64,000 nucleotides of DNA from Flavobacteriales bacterium (GCA_016705955.1 JADJKO010000004.1:124001-188000), one strand, 5' to 3'. Positions 7,678 to 16,641 are shown, numbered from the stretch's first letter. Program-made: numbers and translations. Notes: generated from the sequence alone by a model not told the origin.

Positions 7678-9444
7678 ATGAGCCTTGCACGGAAGACAGG
7701 GATCCTGCTGATGGTCGCCGCGATCCTCTCGAGTTGTCAATTCGAGAAGAGCGGTGCCACAGGTTGGAACTATAACGATTCGAAGAACGGCGGTTATGAA
7801 AAGGCCGGATTCGAGGATCAGGAGACCGGACCCGGTATCATCCTGATCGAAGGCGGTCAATTCACCATGGGTCGTGTAACGGATGACCTGTTGCATGAAT
7901 GGGACAACATCCCCCGGACCGTTACGGTCTCCTCCTTTTATATGGATGAGGTGGAAGTGACCAACTTCTACTGGTTGGAATACCTTTATTGGCTCGACCG
8001 TGTTTTCGCCGCCGACTATCCGGAGATCTTCAAGAAGGCGCTACCGGACACCTTGGTCTGGAGGAACAAACTGGGCTTCAATGAGCCGTACGTGGAGTAC
8101 TACCTTCGTCATCCGGCCTTTCGGGATTACCCGGTGGTCGGGGTGAATTGGCTACAGGCGAATGACTACTGCGCATGGCGGACGGATCGGGTCAACGAGA
8201 TCATCCTGATCCGCGAGGGATTGTTCGAGCATTACACCAACCAGATCAACGAGGACCACTTCACCACAGATTCCTATCTCGCCGGTCAATACGAGAGCGG
8301 TAAGAAGGTGGATGGTGTGACCGATTTCAATCCGAACAAGGATACCCGCAACATCAAGATCGAGGACGGAGTACTGCTACCTCGCTACCGCTTGCCCACC
8401 GAGGCAGAGTGGGAATATGCAGCTTACGGCTTGATCGGAACCACGGTGGATGAGCGCGTTGTTGAACGCCGGATCTACCCATGGAATGGGCACTGGGTGC
8501 GTTACGACAGCAGGAAGAAAGGGGGTGCCTTCTACGGTGATTTCCGCGGCAACTTCATGCGCGGACGCGGTGACTACATGGGTGTAGCGGGCAGCTTGAA
8601 TGATAACGGTGACATTACCACGCCTGTGTTCAGCTATTGGCCGAACGACTATGGCTTGTACAACATGGCCGGTAACGTGAGCGAGTGGGTCATGGATGTG
8701 TACCGTCCGCTCAGTCCGGAGGACAACGATGATTTCCGTCCCTTCCGTGGCAACGTTTTCCGCACCAAGGTGCTGAACAGTGATGGTGCCGTGCAGGACA
8801 AACATGACATCGTGATCTACGATGTGGATGGTATCAAGTACTACCTCACGGAGTTCCAGACCATTATGCAAGGTCGCGCTACGGATGAGGAAGCAGCGTT
8901 GATCGATGAACTCCTGACCACGATCGATCAGGCCATCGAGTTCAACAACACCCGGAAGCAGGATGCTGCCATGCAGCGGGTGCAGGATATGGTGGACAAC
9001 ATCAAGAGCAAGGACTTGGAGATCTGCCCGAAGCTCCTGAGTGGCATTAGTGATTACCAATCCGATCAGCCCGGTGATGTGCGCATGCGTGGTGTGACCG
9101 TCGAAGAGAACATCGACCGCAGGAACTACCGGCAGAGCGATAACATCGACTTCCGCGATGGGGATGTGGAGAGCAGCATCTATTACGAGCAACCGGATTT
9201 CGAAGGCAACCCGATGTATGACTGGGGTAAGACCACTTTAGTGAATGACCGCAGCCGCGTTTACAAGGGTGCCTCATGGGCGGATCGGATCTACTGGGCG
9301 AATCCGGGAACACGACGTCACATGGATGAGCGTCAAAGCACTTCCACGATCGGATTCCGGTGTGCCATGACGCGCGTTGGCAGCCCGAAAGGTCTTGGTG
9401 ACGACAAACGTCGAAGCAAGATCGACGCGCAACAGAAGCGCTAA
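7678..9444 (+). CDS. gldJ: GldJ, gliding motility / T9SS lipoprotein
   Basis: GldJ is a lipoprotein needed for assembly of the gliding motor and for type IX secretion. The 588-residue product has a lipoprotein signal with the lipobox LSSC near residue 20, then a formylglycine-generating-enzyme-like (FGE-sulfatase) fold starting GIILIEGGQFTMGRV and including LPTEAEWEYAAYG, NMAGNVSEWVMDVY and GASWADRIYW. It has an insert in the middle and a charged C-terminal tail, and its length is near that of known GldJ proteins (about 560). The gene sits between the PorP-like gene and murF, a neighbourhood shared with other Flavobacteriales, and is followed by a strong terminator. Confidence 0.95.
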   Translation: MSLARKTGILLMVAAILSSCQFEKSGATGWNYNDSKNGGYEKAGFEDQETGPGIILIEGGQFTMGRVTDDLLHEWDNIPRTVTVSSFYMDEVEVTNFYWLEYLYWLDRVFAADYPEIFKKALPDTLVWRNKLGFNEPYVEYYLRHPAFRDYPVVGVNWLQANDYCAWRTDRVNEIILIREGLFEHYTNQINEDHFTTDSYLAGQYESGKKVDGVTDFNPNKDTRNIKIEDGVLLPRYRLPTEAEWEYAAYGLIGTTVDERVVERRIYPWNGHWVRYDSRKKGGAFYGDFRGNFMRGRGDYMGVAGSLNDNGDITTPVFSYWPNDYGLYNMAGNVSEWVMDVYRPLSPEDNDDFRPFRGNVFRTKVLNSDGAVQDKHDIVIYDVDGIKYYLTEFQTIMQGRATDEEAALIDELLTTIDQAIEFNNTRKQDAAMQRVQDMVDNIKSKDLEICPKLLSGISDYQSDQPGDVRMRGVTVEENIDRRNYRQSDNIDFRDGDVESSIYYEQPDFEGNPMYDWGKTTLVNDRSRVYKGASWADRIYWANPGTRRHMDERQSTSTIGFRCAMTRVGSPKGLGDDKRRSKIDAQQKR

Positions 9445-9465
9445 CTCCTGCTCCACCTAATTTGG

Positions 9466-9487
9466 ACCCCCGGCCTCCGTCGGGGGT
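9466..9487 (+). terminator. rho-independent terminator after gldJ
   Basis: ACCCCCG (9466-9472) pairs with CGGGGGT (9481-9487) around an eight-base loop and is followed by TCTTCTTTTCC. It lies 21 bases after the gldJ stop and ends just before murF. Confidence 0.8.
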
Positions 9488-9498
9488 TCTTCTTTTCC

Positions 9499-10794
9499 AT
9501 GATCCCCACTGACGCGCTACACGAGAAATTCACGACTTGCAGTGGAGCGAGTACGGATTCGCGTTCTGTTGCTCCTGGCTCTATGTTCTTCGCTTTGAAG
9601 GGTCCGAACTTCAATGCGAATGCGCACGCAGCCGAGGCCTTGTCAAAAGGCGCGCGGTTCGCCGTGGTCGATGATCCGATGGTGGTCCAGGACGATCGGT
9701 TCCTCCTAGTGCCTGACGTACTTACGGCTTTGCAGGACCTTGCCAAGTATCATCGGAGGAACTTCAACCTCCCGGTGATCGCCATCACTGGTTCGAATGG
9801 GAAAACCACCACCAAGGAATTGGTCCACGCCGTTCTTGCATCCGATCGCCACACCTTGGCCACTTCAGGGAATCTGAACAACCACATCGGGGTTCCGCTC
9901 ACCCTTCTGCGCTTGACCGCTGAACATGAGATCGCGATCATCGAAATGGGCGCGAACAAACCGGGCGACATCGCCGAATTGGCTGCAGTAGCGGAACCCA
10001 CGCACGGATTGATCACGAACATAGGGAAAGCCCACTTGGAGGGATTTGGCAATTTCGATGGCGTGGTGCGGACCAAGACCGAACTCTACCAATTCATTCG
10101 CGGAAAGGAAGGATGCCTATTCGTGAATGCGGAGGATCAGCTTTTGATGGAGAAGAGTTCCGGTGTGACCCGGATCACTTATGGACCTACGCCATGGGGC
10201 GATACCACGGGCAGAACCAGTGGATCCGGGCCCTTTCTCGAACTGACTTTCCAAGGCCGAGGAAACATCGATCACACCGTGAAGACCCACTTGATCGGCG
10301 ATTACAATCTTCCGAATGCAATGGCGGCGATAGCCATAGGGCAGTATTTCAAAATATCCGATAAGCACATCGCACAAGCGCTTTCGGACTACCGTCCGGG
10401 GAACAACCGGTCCCAATTCACGGACACAGGCAGGAATCGCCTGATCATGGATGCTTACAACGCCAATCCATCCAGCATGGCAGCGGCACTCGAGAATTTC
10501 GCCTCGATGGCAAGCAAAGAGCCGAAACTCGCGATACTGGGAGATATGCTGGAGCTTGGCGAAGCGACCGAGATGGAACACTTGGCGATCATCGACCTCA
10601 CCCTGCGACTGGGGATCGACACCAGAACAGTCGGTGGATCATTCAAGTCCGCAGCGGCTGGCGAGGGTCCGGCCTGTTTCGAGACAACGGAGGACCTTCT
10701 GGCCGCCCTGAAGGCTGAACCGATCCAAGGAAGGCTGATCCTGTTGAAGGGATCGCGCGGGATCAGGCTTGAAACCGTGGTTCCGGAGCTATAG
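9499..10794 (+). CDS. murF: UDP-N-acetylmuramoyl-tripeptide--D-alanyl-D-alanine ligase
   Basis: MurF adds D-Ala-D-Ala to the UDP-MurNAc tripeptide using ATP, the last cytoplasmic step in building the peptidoglycan stem peptide. The 431-residue protein has the Mur ligase layout: an N-terminal substrate domain, the ATP-binding loop ITGSNGKTTTKE at about residues 96-107, EMGANKPGDI, NIGKAHLEGFG and the C-terminal MDAYNANPSSM and GDMLELG. It starts 12 bases after the gldJ terminator, so it probably relies on read-through or on a promoter inside gldJ. It ends in TAG. Confidence 0.96.
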   Translation: MIPTDALHEKFTTCSGASTDSRSVAPGSMFFALKGPNFNANAHAAEALSKGARFAVVDDPMVVQDDRFLLVPDVLTALQDLAKYHRRNFNLPVIAITGSNGKTTTKELVHAVLASDRHTLATSGNLNNHIGVPLTLLRLTAEHEIAIIEMGANKPGDIAELAAVAEPTHGLITNIGKAHLEGFGNFDGVVRTKTELYQFIRGKEGCLFVNAEDQLLMEKSSGVTRITYGPTPWGDTTGRTSGSGPFLELTFQGRGNIDHTVKTHLIGDYNLPNAMAAIAIGQYFKISDKHIAQALSDYRPGNNRSQFTDTGRNRLIMDAYNANPSSMAAALENFASMASKEPKLAILGDMLELGEATEMEHLAIIDLTLRLGIDTRTVGGSFKSAAAGEGPACFETTEDLLAALKAEPIQGRLILLKGSRGIRLETVVPEL

Positions 10795-10808
10795 GTCCGG
10801 AATGCAGA

Positions 10809-10832
10809 AGGCCTTCCCCGAAAGGAAGGCCT
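10809..10832. terminator. hairpin between murF and tRNA-Glu
   Basis: AGGCCTTCC and GGAAGGCCT pair around CCGAAA. The hairpin lies between the convergent murF and tRNA-Glu transcripts and could terminate both, although neither side has a long T run. Confidence 0.6.
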
Positions 10833-10841
10833 CGCTGCACG

Positions 10842-10913
10842 TAGCCCGTAGGGGAATCGAACCCCTGTTTCATCCGTGAAAGGGACGCGTCCTAACCCCT
10901 AGACGAACGGGCC
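10842..10913 (-). tRNA. tRNA-Glu (anticodon TTC)
   Basis: The minus strand folds as a cloverleaf: acceptor GGCCCGT pairing with ACGGGCT, D-arm with AGGGGTTAGG, anticodon loop CTTTCAC giving anticodon TTC, and T-arm GGGGTTCGATTCCCC. The discriminator is A and the CCA end is not encoded. TTC reads Glu codons. It is the only tRNA I recognised in the window. Confidence 0.95.
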
Positions 10914-10938
10914 ATGATCTCAATCCCCGAATGGGCGG

Positions 10939-10969
10939 CAAATGTAATCCCCTGATCCGAACCAAGCAA
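10939..10969 (-). promoter_or_regulatory. putative Bacteroidota-type promoter of tRNA-Glu
   Basis: On the minus strand, TTG (10969-10967) and the -7 element TACATTTG (10946-10939) are 20 bases apart. This fits the -33/-7 spacing of the phylum's primary sigma factor and places the start about 20 bases before the tRNA. Confidence 0.6.
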
Positions 10970-10978
10970 CGGATCAGG
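10951..10978 (-). terminator. hairpin at the end of the proS operon
   Basis: CCTGATCCG (10951-10959) and CGGATCAGG (10970-10978) pair around a ten-base loop and overlap the stop codon of the gene ending at 10974. The hairpin also overlaps the -33 part of the tRNA-Glu promoter. The downstream T content is low, so terminator strength is uncertain. Confidence 0.4.
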
Positions 10979-11678
10979 ACATATCGTCCATATCCGACTG
11001 GAATCGGAATCCGAGACGCTTTCCTGTGCTGATCAGGGTGTTCGCATTCAACTCGTTCATTTCGCTCACGGTCACTTGGTTGACCTGGTCATAGGGCGGT
11101 GCGAGAAGGTCGAACTCGAGCACATAAAGCAGCACGGAATGCAGCACTGCTTTGATCCGTTCGCGGGATGGGTCGTTGTACGGCAGGTCGTCATAGAGAA
11201 ACCCGAGTTGCCGTTTGCCTTGAACGAAGAACTTGTTCTCCCGATTGAGGAGGAGCCGTGCCACCAAATAGCCCAGATCCCTCTCCCGATTGTATTTGAA
11301 GGAATCGCTGAGGAAATTGTACATGTTGATCACCCCGAAGTATCCGCGTAGCTCGTCCTCTTCCAAGTAGCTGGTCTTCCAATAACTGTGGCTCTGGTCC
11401 AGTTTGAAAACGTTCGTATGCATGTGGAAGATGATCACGTCGCCCGCGACCTTCAGCTCGCACGCCGTGCTTCCCTTGTCAGTGAAGTTGACCAACAAGC
11501 GCTTGTCATGATCCACAACTGCGGACCCGAGGTCCGCGGCGATCTCCTGCAGCACTTCCTTCACCACCTCGAACAATGCCACCGTTCGCTGGTACACATC
11601 CTGCTTCATGCAGGATTTCGTCTTCAATGCGTTGATGATCAACGCGCGCGCCTCGGGGATTGCCGGCTTCTTGCTCAT
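10974..11678 (-). CDS. conserved protein of unknown function, coupled to proS
   Basis: The 234-residue protein has no signal peptide or membrane segment. It looks like a soluble mixed alpha/beta protein with a hydrophobic core (LKVAGDVIIFHMHTNVF), a helical middle and an acidic tail (SDMDDMS). I do not recognise a named domain. Its start overlaps the proS stop by one base (TGATG), so it is translated with prolyl-tRNA synthetase and probably shares its transcript. This pairing resembles ones I recall from other Flavobacteriales, but no function follows from it. Confidence 0.8.
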   Translation of the reverse strand: MSKKPAIPEARALIINALKTKSCMKQDVYQRTVALFEVVKEVLQEIAADLGSAVVDHDKRLLVNFTDKGSTACELKVAGDVIIFHMHTNVFKLDQSHSYWKTSYLEEDELRGYFGVINMYNFLSDSFKYNRERDLGYLVARLLLNRENKFFVQGKRQLGFLYDDLPYNDPSRERIKAVLHSVLLYVLEFDLLAPPYDQVNQVTVSEMNELNANTLISTGKRLGFRFQSDMDDMS

Positions 11679-13147
11679 CAGTACGCTCTTGCGAAGATGA
11701 CCCTTTGCTTGCTAGGATTACCTGAGACCATGCAGGTCCCCGTTTCAGGTGCGGATCCCAATGGAATGCAGCGAATGGTGGCCTTGGTCTCAACTTTCAC
11801 TTTGGCCTCCGTCTCCGGTGTCCCGTCCCAGTGCGCGAGGAGGAAGCCTCCTTTCTCGATCTCCTCCTTGAATTCCGCATAGCTATTCACAGCCCGCGTG
11901 TTGTTCTCGCGCATTGCCAACGCCTTCTGGTAGAGATTGTCCTGGATGTGCCCGAGCAGGTGCTCCACCTTCTCCGCGATATCCGTGACCTGCATCACCT
12001 GTTTCTCCAAGGTGTCCCGGCGTGCTACCTCTACGGTGCCGTTCTCCATGTCCCGAGGACCAATAGCAATGCGGACCGGGTAGCCCTTGAACTCATACTC
12101 GGCGAACTTCCAGCCCGGCTTCTTGGAGTCATCATCATCGAATTTGACGGTGATCCCTTTTGACATGAGGGACGCGATCATCGGTGCAACATATGCTCGC
12201 AGCGCCTCCAACTGCTCGGCGTTCTTCGAGATCGGTATCACAGCCACTTGAACGGGTGCCAACTTCGGAGGGAGGACCAATCCATGATCGTCGCTGTGCG
12301 TCATGATCAGCGCCCCGATCAATCGGGTGGTCACTCCCCAACTTGTTGCCCAAACGTGCTCTTGTTTGTTCTCCTTGTTGGTGTACAGGACATCGAACGC
12401 CTTGGCGAAATTCTGCCCGAGAAAATGCGAAGTGCCGGCTTGTAGGGCCTTACCATCCTGCATGAGCGCTTCAATGCAATAGGTGTCCACCGCACCGGCG
12501 AACCGCTCACTTTCGGTCTTCAAGCCCTTGATCACCGGAATGGCGAGCCATTCCTCCGCGAAGACCCGATAAACCTCGAGCATCCGTTCCGTCTCTTCGA
12601 TCGCCTCCTGTCTGGTGGCATGCGCCGTATGCCCTTCCTGCCATAGGAATTCAGTGGTTCGCAAGAACAATCGCGTGCGCATCTCCCAGCGCACCACATT
12701 CGCCCATTGGTTGATCAACAGTGGAAGATCGCGATAACTCTTGATCCAACCCTTGTAGGTGTTCCAGATGATGGTCTCGCTCGTAGGGCGCACGATCAGT
12801 TCCTCTTCCAACTTTGCCTCGGGATCGACCACCACTCCATGAACCGGATCACTCTTCAATCGGTAGTGGGTCACCACGGCGCATTCCTTGGCGAAGCCTT
12901 CCACGTGGCTCGCTTCCTTGGCGAAATAGCTCTTCGGAATGAAGATCGGGAAGTATGCGTTGACATGTCCCGTCGCCTTGAACATGCCATCGAGTGCGGA
13001 TTGCATTTTTTCCCAGATCGCATATCCATGCGGCTTTATCACCATGCATCCGCGCACCTCGCTATGCTCCGCTAGATCAGCCTTCAGCACCAGATCGTTG
13101 TACCACTTCGCGTAGTCGTCCGCACGCTTCGTCAATTGTTCAGCCAT
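11678..13147 (-). CDS. proS: prolyl-tRNA synthetase (short, archaeal/eukaryotic-like type)
   Basis: ProS charges tRNA-Pro with proline. The 489-residue length and C-terminal tyrosine (VIFARAY) mark the short archaeal/eukaryote-like type without the editing insertion. Class II motifs are visible: PTSETIIWNTY, RWEMRTRLFLRTTEFLWQEG for motif 2, and the C-terminal anticodon-binding domain with VAVIPISKNAEQ. The ATG at 13147 begins MAEQLTKRADDYAKWYNDLV, the usual N-terminus of this type. A -7-like TACTTTCG lies 43 bases upstream, and the gene is divergent from the Gly-rich lipoprotein gene. Confidence 0.96.
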   Translation of the reverse strand: MAEQLTKRADDYAKWYNDLVLKADLAEHSEVRGCMVIKPHGYAIWEKMQSALDGMFKATGHVNAYFPIFIPKSYFAKEASHVEGFAKECAVVTHYRLKSDPVHGVVVDPEAKLEEELIVRPTSETIIWNTYKGWIKSYRDLPLLINQWANVVRWEMRTRLFLRTTEFLWQEGHTAHATRQEAIEETERMLEVYRVFAEEWLAIPVIKGLKTESERFAGAVDTYCIEALMQDGKALQAGTSHFLGQNFAKAFDVLYTNKENKQEHVWATSWGVTTRLIGALIMTHSDDHGLVLPPKLAPVQVAVIPISKNAEQLEALRAYVAPMIASLMSKGITVKFDDDDSKKPGWKFAEYEFKGYPVRIAIGPRDMENGTVEVARRDTLEKQVMQVTDIAEKVEHLLGHIQDNLYQKALAMRENNTRAVNSYAEFKEEIEKGGFLLAHWDGTPETEAKVKVETKATIRCIPLGSAPETGTCMVSGNPSKQRVIFARAY

Positions 13148-13163
13148 CGCCCTTTTGCGGTAT

Positions 13164-13171
13164 TATTTTTG
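13164..13171 (+). promoter_or_regulatory. putative -7 element of the Gly-rich lipoprotein operon
   Basis: TATTTTTG matches TAnnTTTG exactly and lies 54 bases before the ATG at 13226. A TTG is present at 13136-13138, but the 25-base spacing is longer than usual. Confidence 0.45.
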
Positions 13172-13189
13172 TTCCATGTGGTTGATCGG

Positions 13190-13197
13190 CGAAAGTA
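13190..13197 (-). promoter_or_regulatory. putative -7 element of proS
   Basis: The minus strand reads TACTTTCG, one mismatch from the consensus and identical to the octamer in front of porU. It lies about 43 bases before the proS start. Confidence 0.35.
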
Positions 13198-13225
13198 AAC
13201 AACCCCCTCCGGCAAGCGAGGGCCA

Positions 13226-14254
13226 ATGACCAGACGCATGAAACCTACAAGGAACCCGATCGGACCTGCAACGATGGTCATGTTGTTGCTCGGTTCGTGT
13301 GCCTCCACCCAACAGGTTGGTCAGTTCGAGGACGATGTCTACTATGTACCCTCCGCTGCCAATGCAACCCAACCCAAGCCGGTGGCTGAAGTGACACCAC
13401 CGGCCACAGCGGATGATTACTACGATCCAAACACGGCCAGTACCGTCAGTACCAGCCGGGGCTATTACGACATGACCTACAACGATCCGTATTTCTACAA
13501 CTACGGTCGGTTCGGCTTCGGAATGGGTTCGCAAACGGGGTGGAGCGGATCAGGTTGGGGATCCGGAATGGGTTACCAGACCGGATGGAGCGGACCTGGT
13601 TGGGGATCCGGAATGCAGTGGGGTTATGGATCCGGTGTATATAGCGGTTGGTACCGTCCGACCATCAGCTTCGGATACGGCTGGGGTTCTCAGCCATGGG
13701 GAGGCTATTATGGCGGCATGGGCTGGAATCAGTTCGCATGGTACAACGACCCGTATTACGGCGGATACGGTGGTGGAATGGGTGGCTATGGGTACGGCAA
13801 TTATTGGGGCCCTTGGGGAAATTGTTATTCGGGCTACTCACCGATCGTGATCGCCGGTTCGGCGAACCATGTGGTGGGACATCGCCCTTCGCTTGGCGCA
13901 GGCAACAATAGAAGCAACGGCACCTACCAAGCTCGTTCCTCTTTCCGGGATCCTGTCGCTCTGACACGTACCCCATATGCGGACCGCATTGCGAGCGAAC
14001 GACGCACGGCCAATTCCGATCGGCCCGGAGTTCGGGGGGGGGCGCACGTGAATTCGAGTCCTGAGCAGCGGCCTAATGTGATCGGCACTCCGGGCCAACG
14101 CCCGGCTGCTGAACACACCATTCGTATGCCGCGCGCAACCGACCATGGTGGTTCAATGGAACGTGGTGGCGGCGTGAACCGTGGCGGTGGCGGATCTCCA
14201 TCGCGGTCAGGCGGGGGAGGTGGAATGTCACCAGGTGTTCGACGCGCGCGTTGA
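13226..14254 (+). CDS. Gly/Tyr/Trp-rich lipoprotein
   Basis: The 342-residue product has a positively charged N-terminus, a hydrophobic stretch and the lipobox LLGSCAS, so it should be an envelope lipoprotein. The mature part begins with a short acidic linker (DDYYDPN), continues with about 120 residues dominated by Gly, Tyr, Trp and Ser including a 15-residue tandem repeat, and ends in a basic Gly/Arg-rich tail. Such low-complexity lipoproteins have no assigned function. A nine-G tract (14034-14042) lies in the tail. The stop overlaps the start of the porin gene (TGATG at 14252-14256), which indicates coupling. Confidence 0.8.
   Translation: MTRRMKPTRNPIGPATMVMLLLGSCASTQQVGQFEDDVYYVPSAANATQPKPVAEVTPPATADDYYDPNTASTVSTSRGYYDMTYNDPYFYNYGRFGFGMGSQTGWSGSGWGSGMGYQTGWSGPGWGSGMQWGYGSGVYSGWYRPTISFGYGWGSQPWGGYYGGMGWNQFAWYNDPYYGGYGGGMGGYGYGNYWGPWGNCYSGYSPIVIAGSANHVVGHRPSLGAGNNRSNGTYQARSSFRDPVALTRTPYADRIASERRTANSDRPGVRGGAHVNSSPEQRPNVIGTPGQRPAAEHTIRMPRATDHGGSMERGGGVNRGGGGSPSRSGGGGGMSPGVRRAR
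13520..13609 (+). repeat. two 45-bp tandem repeats inside the lipoprotein gene
   Basis: Units 13520-13564 and 13565-13609 both begin GGAATGGGTT and end TTGGGGATCC, and a partial third unit starts GGAATGCAG. Each encodes a copy of a motif such as GMGSQTGWSGSGWGS. The in-frame length suggests expansion by recombination or slippage. Confidence 0.85.
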
Positions 14255-15750
14255 TGATCAACAGCGACCTGGCTTTGCGCCTGATCGCGGCAATAGCGAT
14301 ACAGGCGGTCGCCATCAGCGTTCATGCCCAGAACGAGGAGGATGCGTTGCGTCTTTCCAGCTTCGGGGGAGGCGGTACGGCCAGAAGCAATGGCCTTGCG
14401 AATGCGATCGGATCCGTAGGGGCCGACCCGATGTCGGTGATGATCAATCCGGCTGGAATGGCGCTCTATCGCGCAAGCGCTTTGTCCTTCACAAGCGTTC
14501 TGGAGATCAACAAAGTGGATGCACGCTACTACGGCACCACAACCCCGTATTCCCAAGAGCGGTTCGCGGTGAACAACTTGGCCCTTGTGCTGCACACACC
14601 CGCGAAAGAAGGATCCGAATGGATGAGTGCGACGTGGGGTGTGACCTATGATCGCCAAACCAGTCAGCATTGGACTACTGATGTAGTTGGCACACGTGTC
14701 CCAAGTACGATCCTGGAGCACTTCGTGCGCGAAGCGGATGGAACCCCTTACGCGAACATTGTGGACGTTTTCCCCTTTACGGCTGGACCCGTGTGGGACG
14801 CTTACGGCATTGATACAATTCCGGACTCCACTTCAACTTATCAAGGATTCATCCCATTCGGTTCGGACACTCGCCAACGACACACAATTGAATCGCATGG
14901 TGCGACAACGCGAACCACTTTCTTCTACTCAGGCAATTACAAGGACCGTTTGTATGTCGGTGCCTCGGTCGGTGTCGTCGGCCAGCGGTTCCGGCGAGTG
15001 ACCAACCACACGGAGTATTCCTTGGACGCCCTGCTGGATCTGCAAGGACTTACCTACAAGGAGGATCTTACCACGAACGGCAACGGGTTCGATGTGAATG
15101 TGGGTGTGATCGGCCGTGTCACGGACCGTATTCGTGTGGGTGCCGCCTTTCAGAGTCCGCAATGGTTGCTTTTGAATGATGCCTACTTCACTGAATTCTC
15201 CACAACGTTCCGAACACCGGACAATCTGGGCAACTTCAGCTACGCCTCCACCTCTCCGGATGGTACATTCTCCTATCGGCTACGAACCCCATGGCGCGGG
15301 ACAATTAGTGCAACCTATCTCGCTGGCAAGAATGGATTGTTCAGTGTGGATTACGACTACGCCGACTTCCGGACGATGCGATACCGAACAGCTAATAACA
15401 CGGAGGACCTCTATGATTTCAGCACGGAGAATGATCTGATCAAGAAGCGATTCCGCTCGCGTAGCGGATTGCGGATCGGTACGGAGTGGCGCATGGGGAA
15501 TTGGTATTTCCGCGGGGGCTGGGGATACGCACAAGATCCGTTCAGCAAGAACGACGCTGCGAAGGGGCAGGCCTTGCGCAACTACTGCGGTGGTCTGGGA
15601 TATCGCGGCGAGCACCTTACAGTGGATCTTGCGTTCACTGCAGGGATCCAAGGGACGCGCTTCTTCCAGTACGATCCGGAACTGGTGAACGCCACGGAAA
15701 CCGATCGAAAGAGCTATAGCACCTTCCTTACCATCGGCTTGCGGCCGTAG
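14254..15750 (+). CDS. OmpP1/FadL/TodX family outer-membrane transport protein
   Basis: The 498-residue protein has a signal peptide ending ISVHAQ and a beta-barrel with the family's N-terminal signature GGTARSNGLANAIGSVGADP followed by INPAGMALY. FadL-type porins carry hydrophobic molecules such as long-chain fatty acids across the outer membrane; the substrate here is unknown. The ATG at 14254 is chosen over the TTG at 14251 because it forms a TGATG overlap with the lipoprotein stop. The protein ends in a barrel strand (FLTIGLRP). Confidence 0.88.
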   Translation: MINSDLALRLIAAIAIQAVAISVHAQNEEDALRLSSFGGGGTARSNGLANAIGSVGADPMSVMINPAGMALYRASALSFTSVLEINKVDARYYGTTTPYSQERFAVNNLALVLHTPAKEGSEWMSATWGVTYDRQTSQHWTTDVVGTRVPSTILEHFVREADGTPYANIVDVFPFTAGPVWDAYGIDTIPDSTSTYQGFIPFGSDTRQRHTIESHGATTRTTFFYSGNYKDRLYVGASVGVVGQRFRRVTNHTEYSLDALLDLQGLTYKEDLTTNGNGFDVNVGVIGRVTDRIRVGAAFQSPQWLLLNDAYFTEFSTTFRTPDNLGNFSYASTSPDGTFSYRLRTPWRGTISATYLAGKNGLFSVDYDYADFRTMRYRTANNTEDLYDFSTENDLIKKRFRSRSGLRIGTEWRMGNWYFRGGWGYAQDPFSKNDAAKGQALRNYCGGLGYRGEHLTVDLAFTAGIQGTRFFQYDPELVNATETDRKSYSTFLTIGLRP

Positions 15751-15765
15751 GATCTCCGGAAAGAA

Positions 15766-15797
15766 GAAGCCCCTCCGAAGGATGGCGGAAGGGCTTC
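15766..15797 (-). terminator. terminator between the porin and zinc-ribbon genes
   Basis: GAAGCCCCTCCG (15766-15777) and CGGAAGGGCTTC (15786-15797) pair with one mismatch. On the minus strand the hairpin runs into TTCTTTCC, so it mainly terminates the zinc-ribbon gene; it may also act on the porin transcript. Confidence 0.65.
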
Positions 15798-15816
15798 ATG
15801 CAATTCAATTGTCGGC

Positions 15817-16638
15817 TTACTTGCCGTTGTTCACACGGTCCACCACGTACTCATCCACGAGGATGCGGCCGCAGTGTTCGCACACGATGATCTTCTTGTG
15901 GCTACCGATATCCAATTGGCGTTGCGGTGGGATCGAGTTGAAGCAACCTCCGCAGCTACCACGCTCTACTGGTACGACACCCAGACCATTGCGTGAATTG
16001 TCACGGATGCGGTGATAGGCGCTCAACAGGCGCTCTTCAATGTTCTTGGAAGCCGTCGCACTCTTCTTGGTCAATTCCTTCTCCTCCTTCTCGGTCTCCG
16101 CAGTGATCGCGTCCAGTTCCTTCTTCTTCAGGTCCAGATCCTTCTTTCGATCATCGTGCTTGGCCTTGCTCTCATCCACCACGGTCTTCTTCTGCTCGAT
16201 CTGGAGTTTGTACTCCTTGATCCGCTTCTCAGCGAGTTGGATCTCCAAGTTCTGGAACTCAACCTCCTTCGTCAATGAATCGTACTCGCGGTTGTTCCGC
16301 ACCTTGGCCTGCTGGCCCTCATATTTCTTGATGTGTGCCTTGGCGTCCTTGATCAGGTTCTGCTTCTCAGCCACCTGGCCCTCGAAATCAGCCAATTCAT
16401 CCTGCAGCTTCTTCAGACGGGTCTCCAGACCGGCGACCTCATCTTCGAGGTCCTGCACCTCCAAGGGCAATTCACCGCGCTGTACTTTGATCTTGTCCAC
16501 TTGGGAATCGACCGTTTGCAGACGGTAAAGCTCCACTAGCTTTTCGGCAACGGTGATCTCACCTTTTACGGAGGCCTTACCGTTCTCTGATGTGGTCTTC
16601 GCCTCTTTTACAGGAGCCTTGACATCGCTCTTCGCCAT
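15817..16638 (-). CDS. coiled-coil C4 zinc-ribbon protein (CT398-like)
   Basis: The 273-residue protein has a charged N-terminal segment, a long antiparallel coiled coil at about residues 30-205 (heptads rich in Lys, Glu and Leu), and a C-terminal zinc ribbon with Cys229, Cys232, Cys253 and Cys256 (CGGC and CEHC). This is the layout of the bacterial zf-RING_7/CT398 family; some members bind secretion or flagellar regulators or nucleic acid, but no activity is established. The gene follows the Nif3-like gene by three bases, a pairing widespread in Bacteroidota. A possible -7 box (TACATTTG, 16696-16689) lies within the end of the upstream gene. Confidence 0.9.
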   Translation of the reverse strand: MAKSDVKAPVKEAKTTSENGKASVKGEITVAEKLVELYRLQTVDSQVDKIKVQRGELPLEVQDLEDEVAGLETRLKKLQDELADFEGQVAEKQNLIKDAKAHIKKYEGQQAKVRNNREYDSLTKEVEFQNLEIQLAEKRIKEYKLQIEQKKTVVDESKAKHDDRKKDLDLKKKELDAITAETEKEEKELTKKSATASKNIEERLLSAYHRIRDNSRNGLGVVPVERGSCGGCFNSIPPQRQLDIGSHKKIIVCEHCGRILVDEYVVDRVNNGK

Positions 16639-16641
16639 GGT

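Noticed and set aside
13520..13609. Possible CRISPR-like repeats
   Set aside because: The two 45-bp units are adjacent without spacers and encode an in-frame protein repeat. No CRISPR array or cas gene is present in the window.
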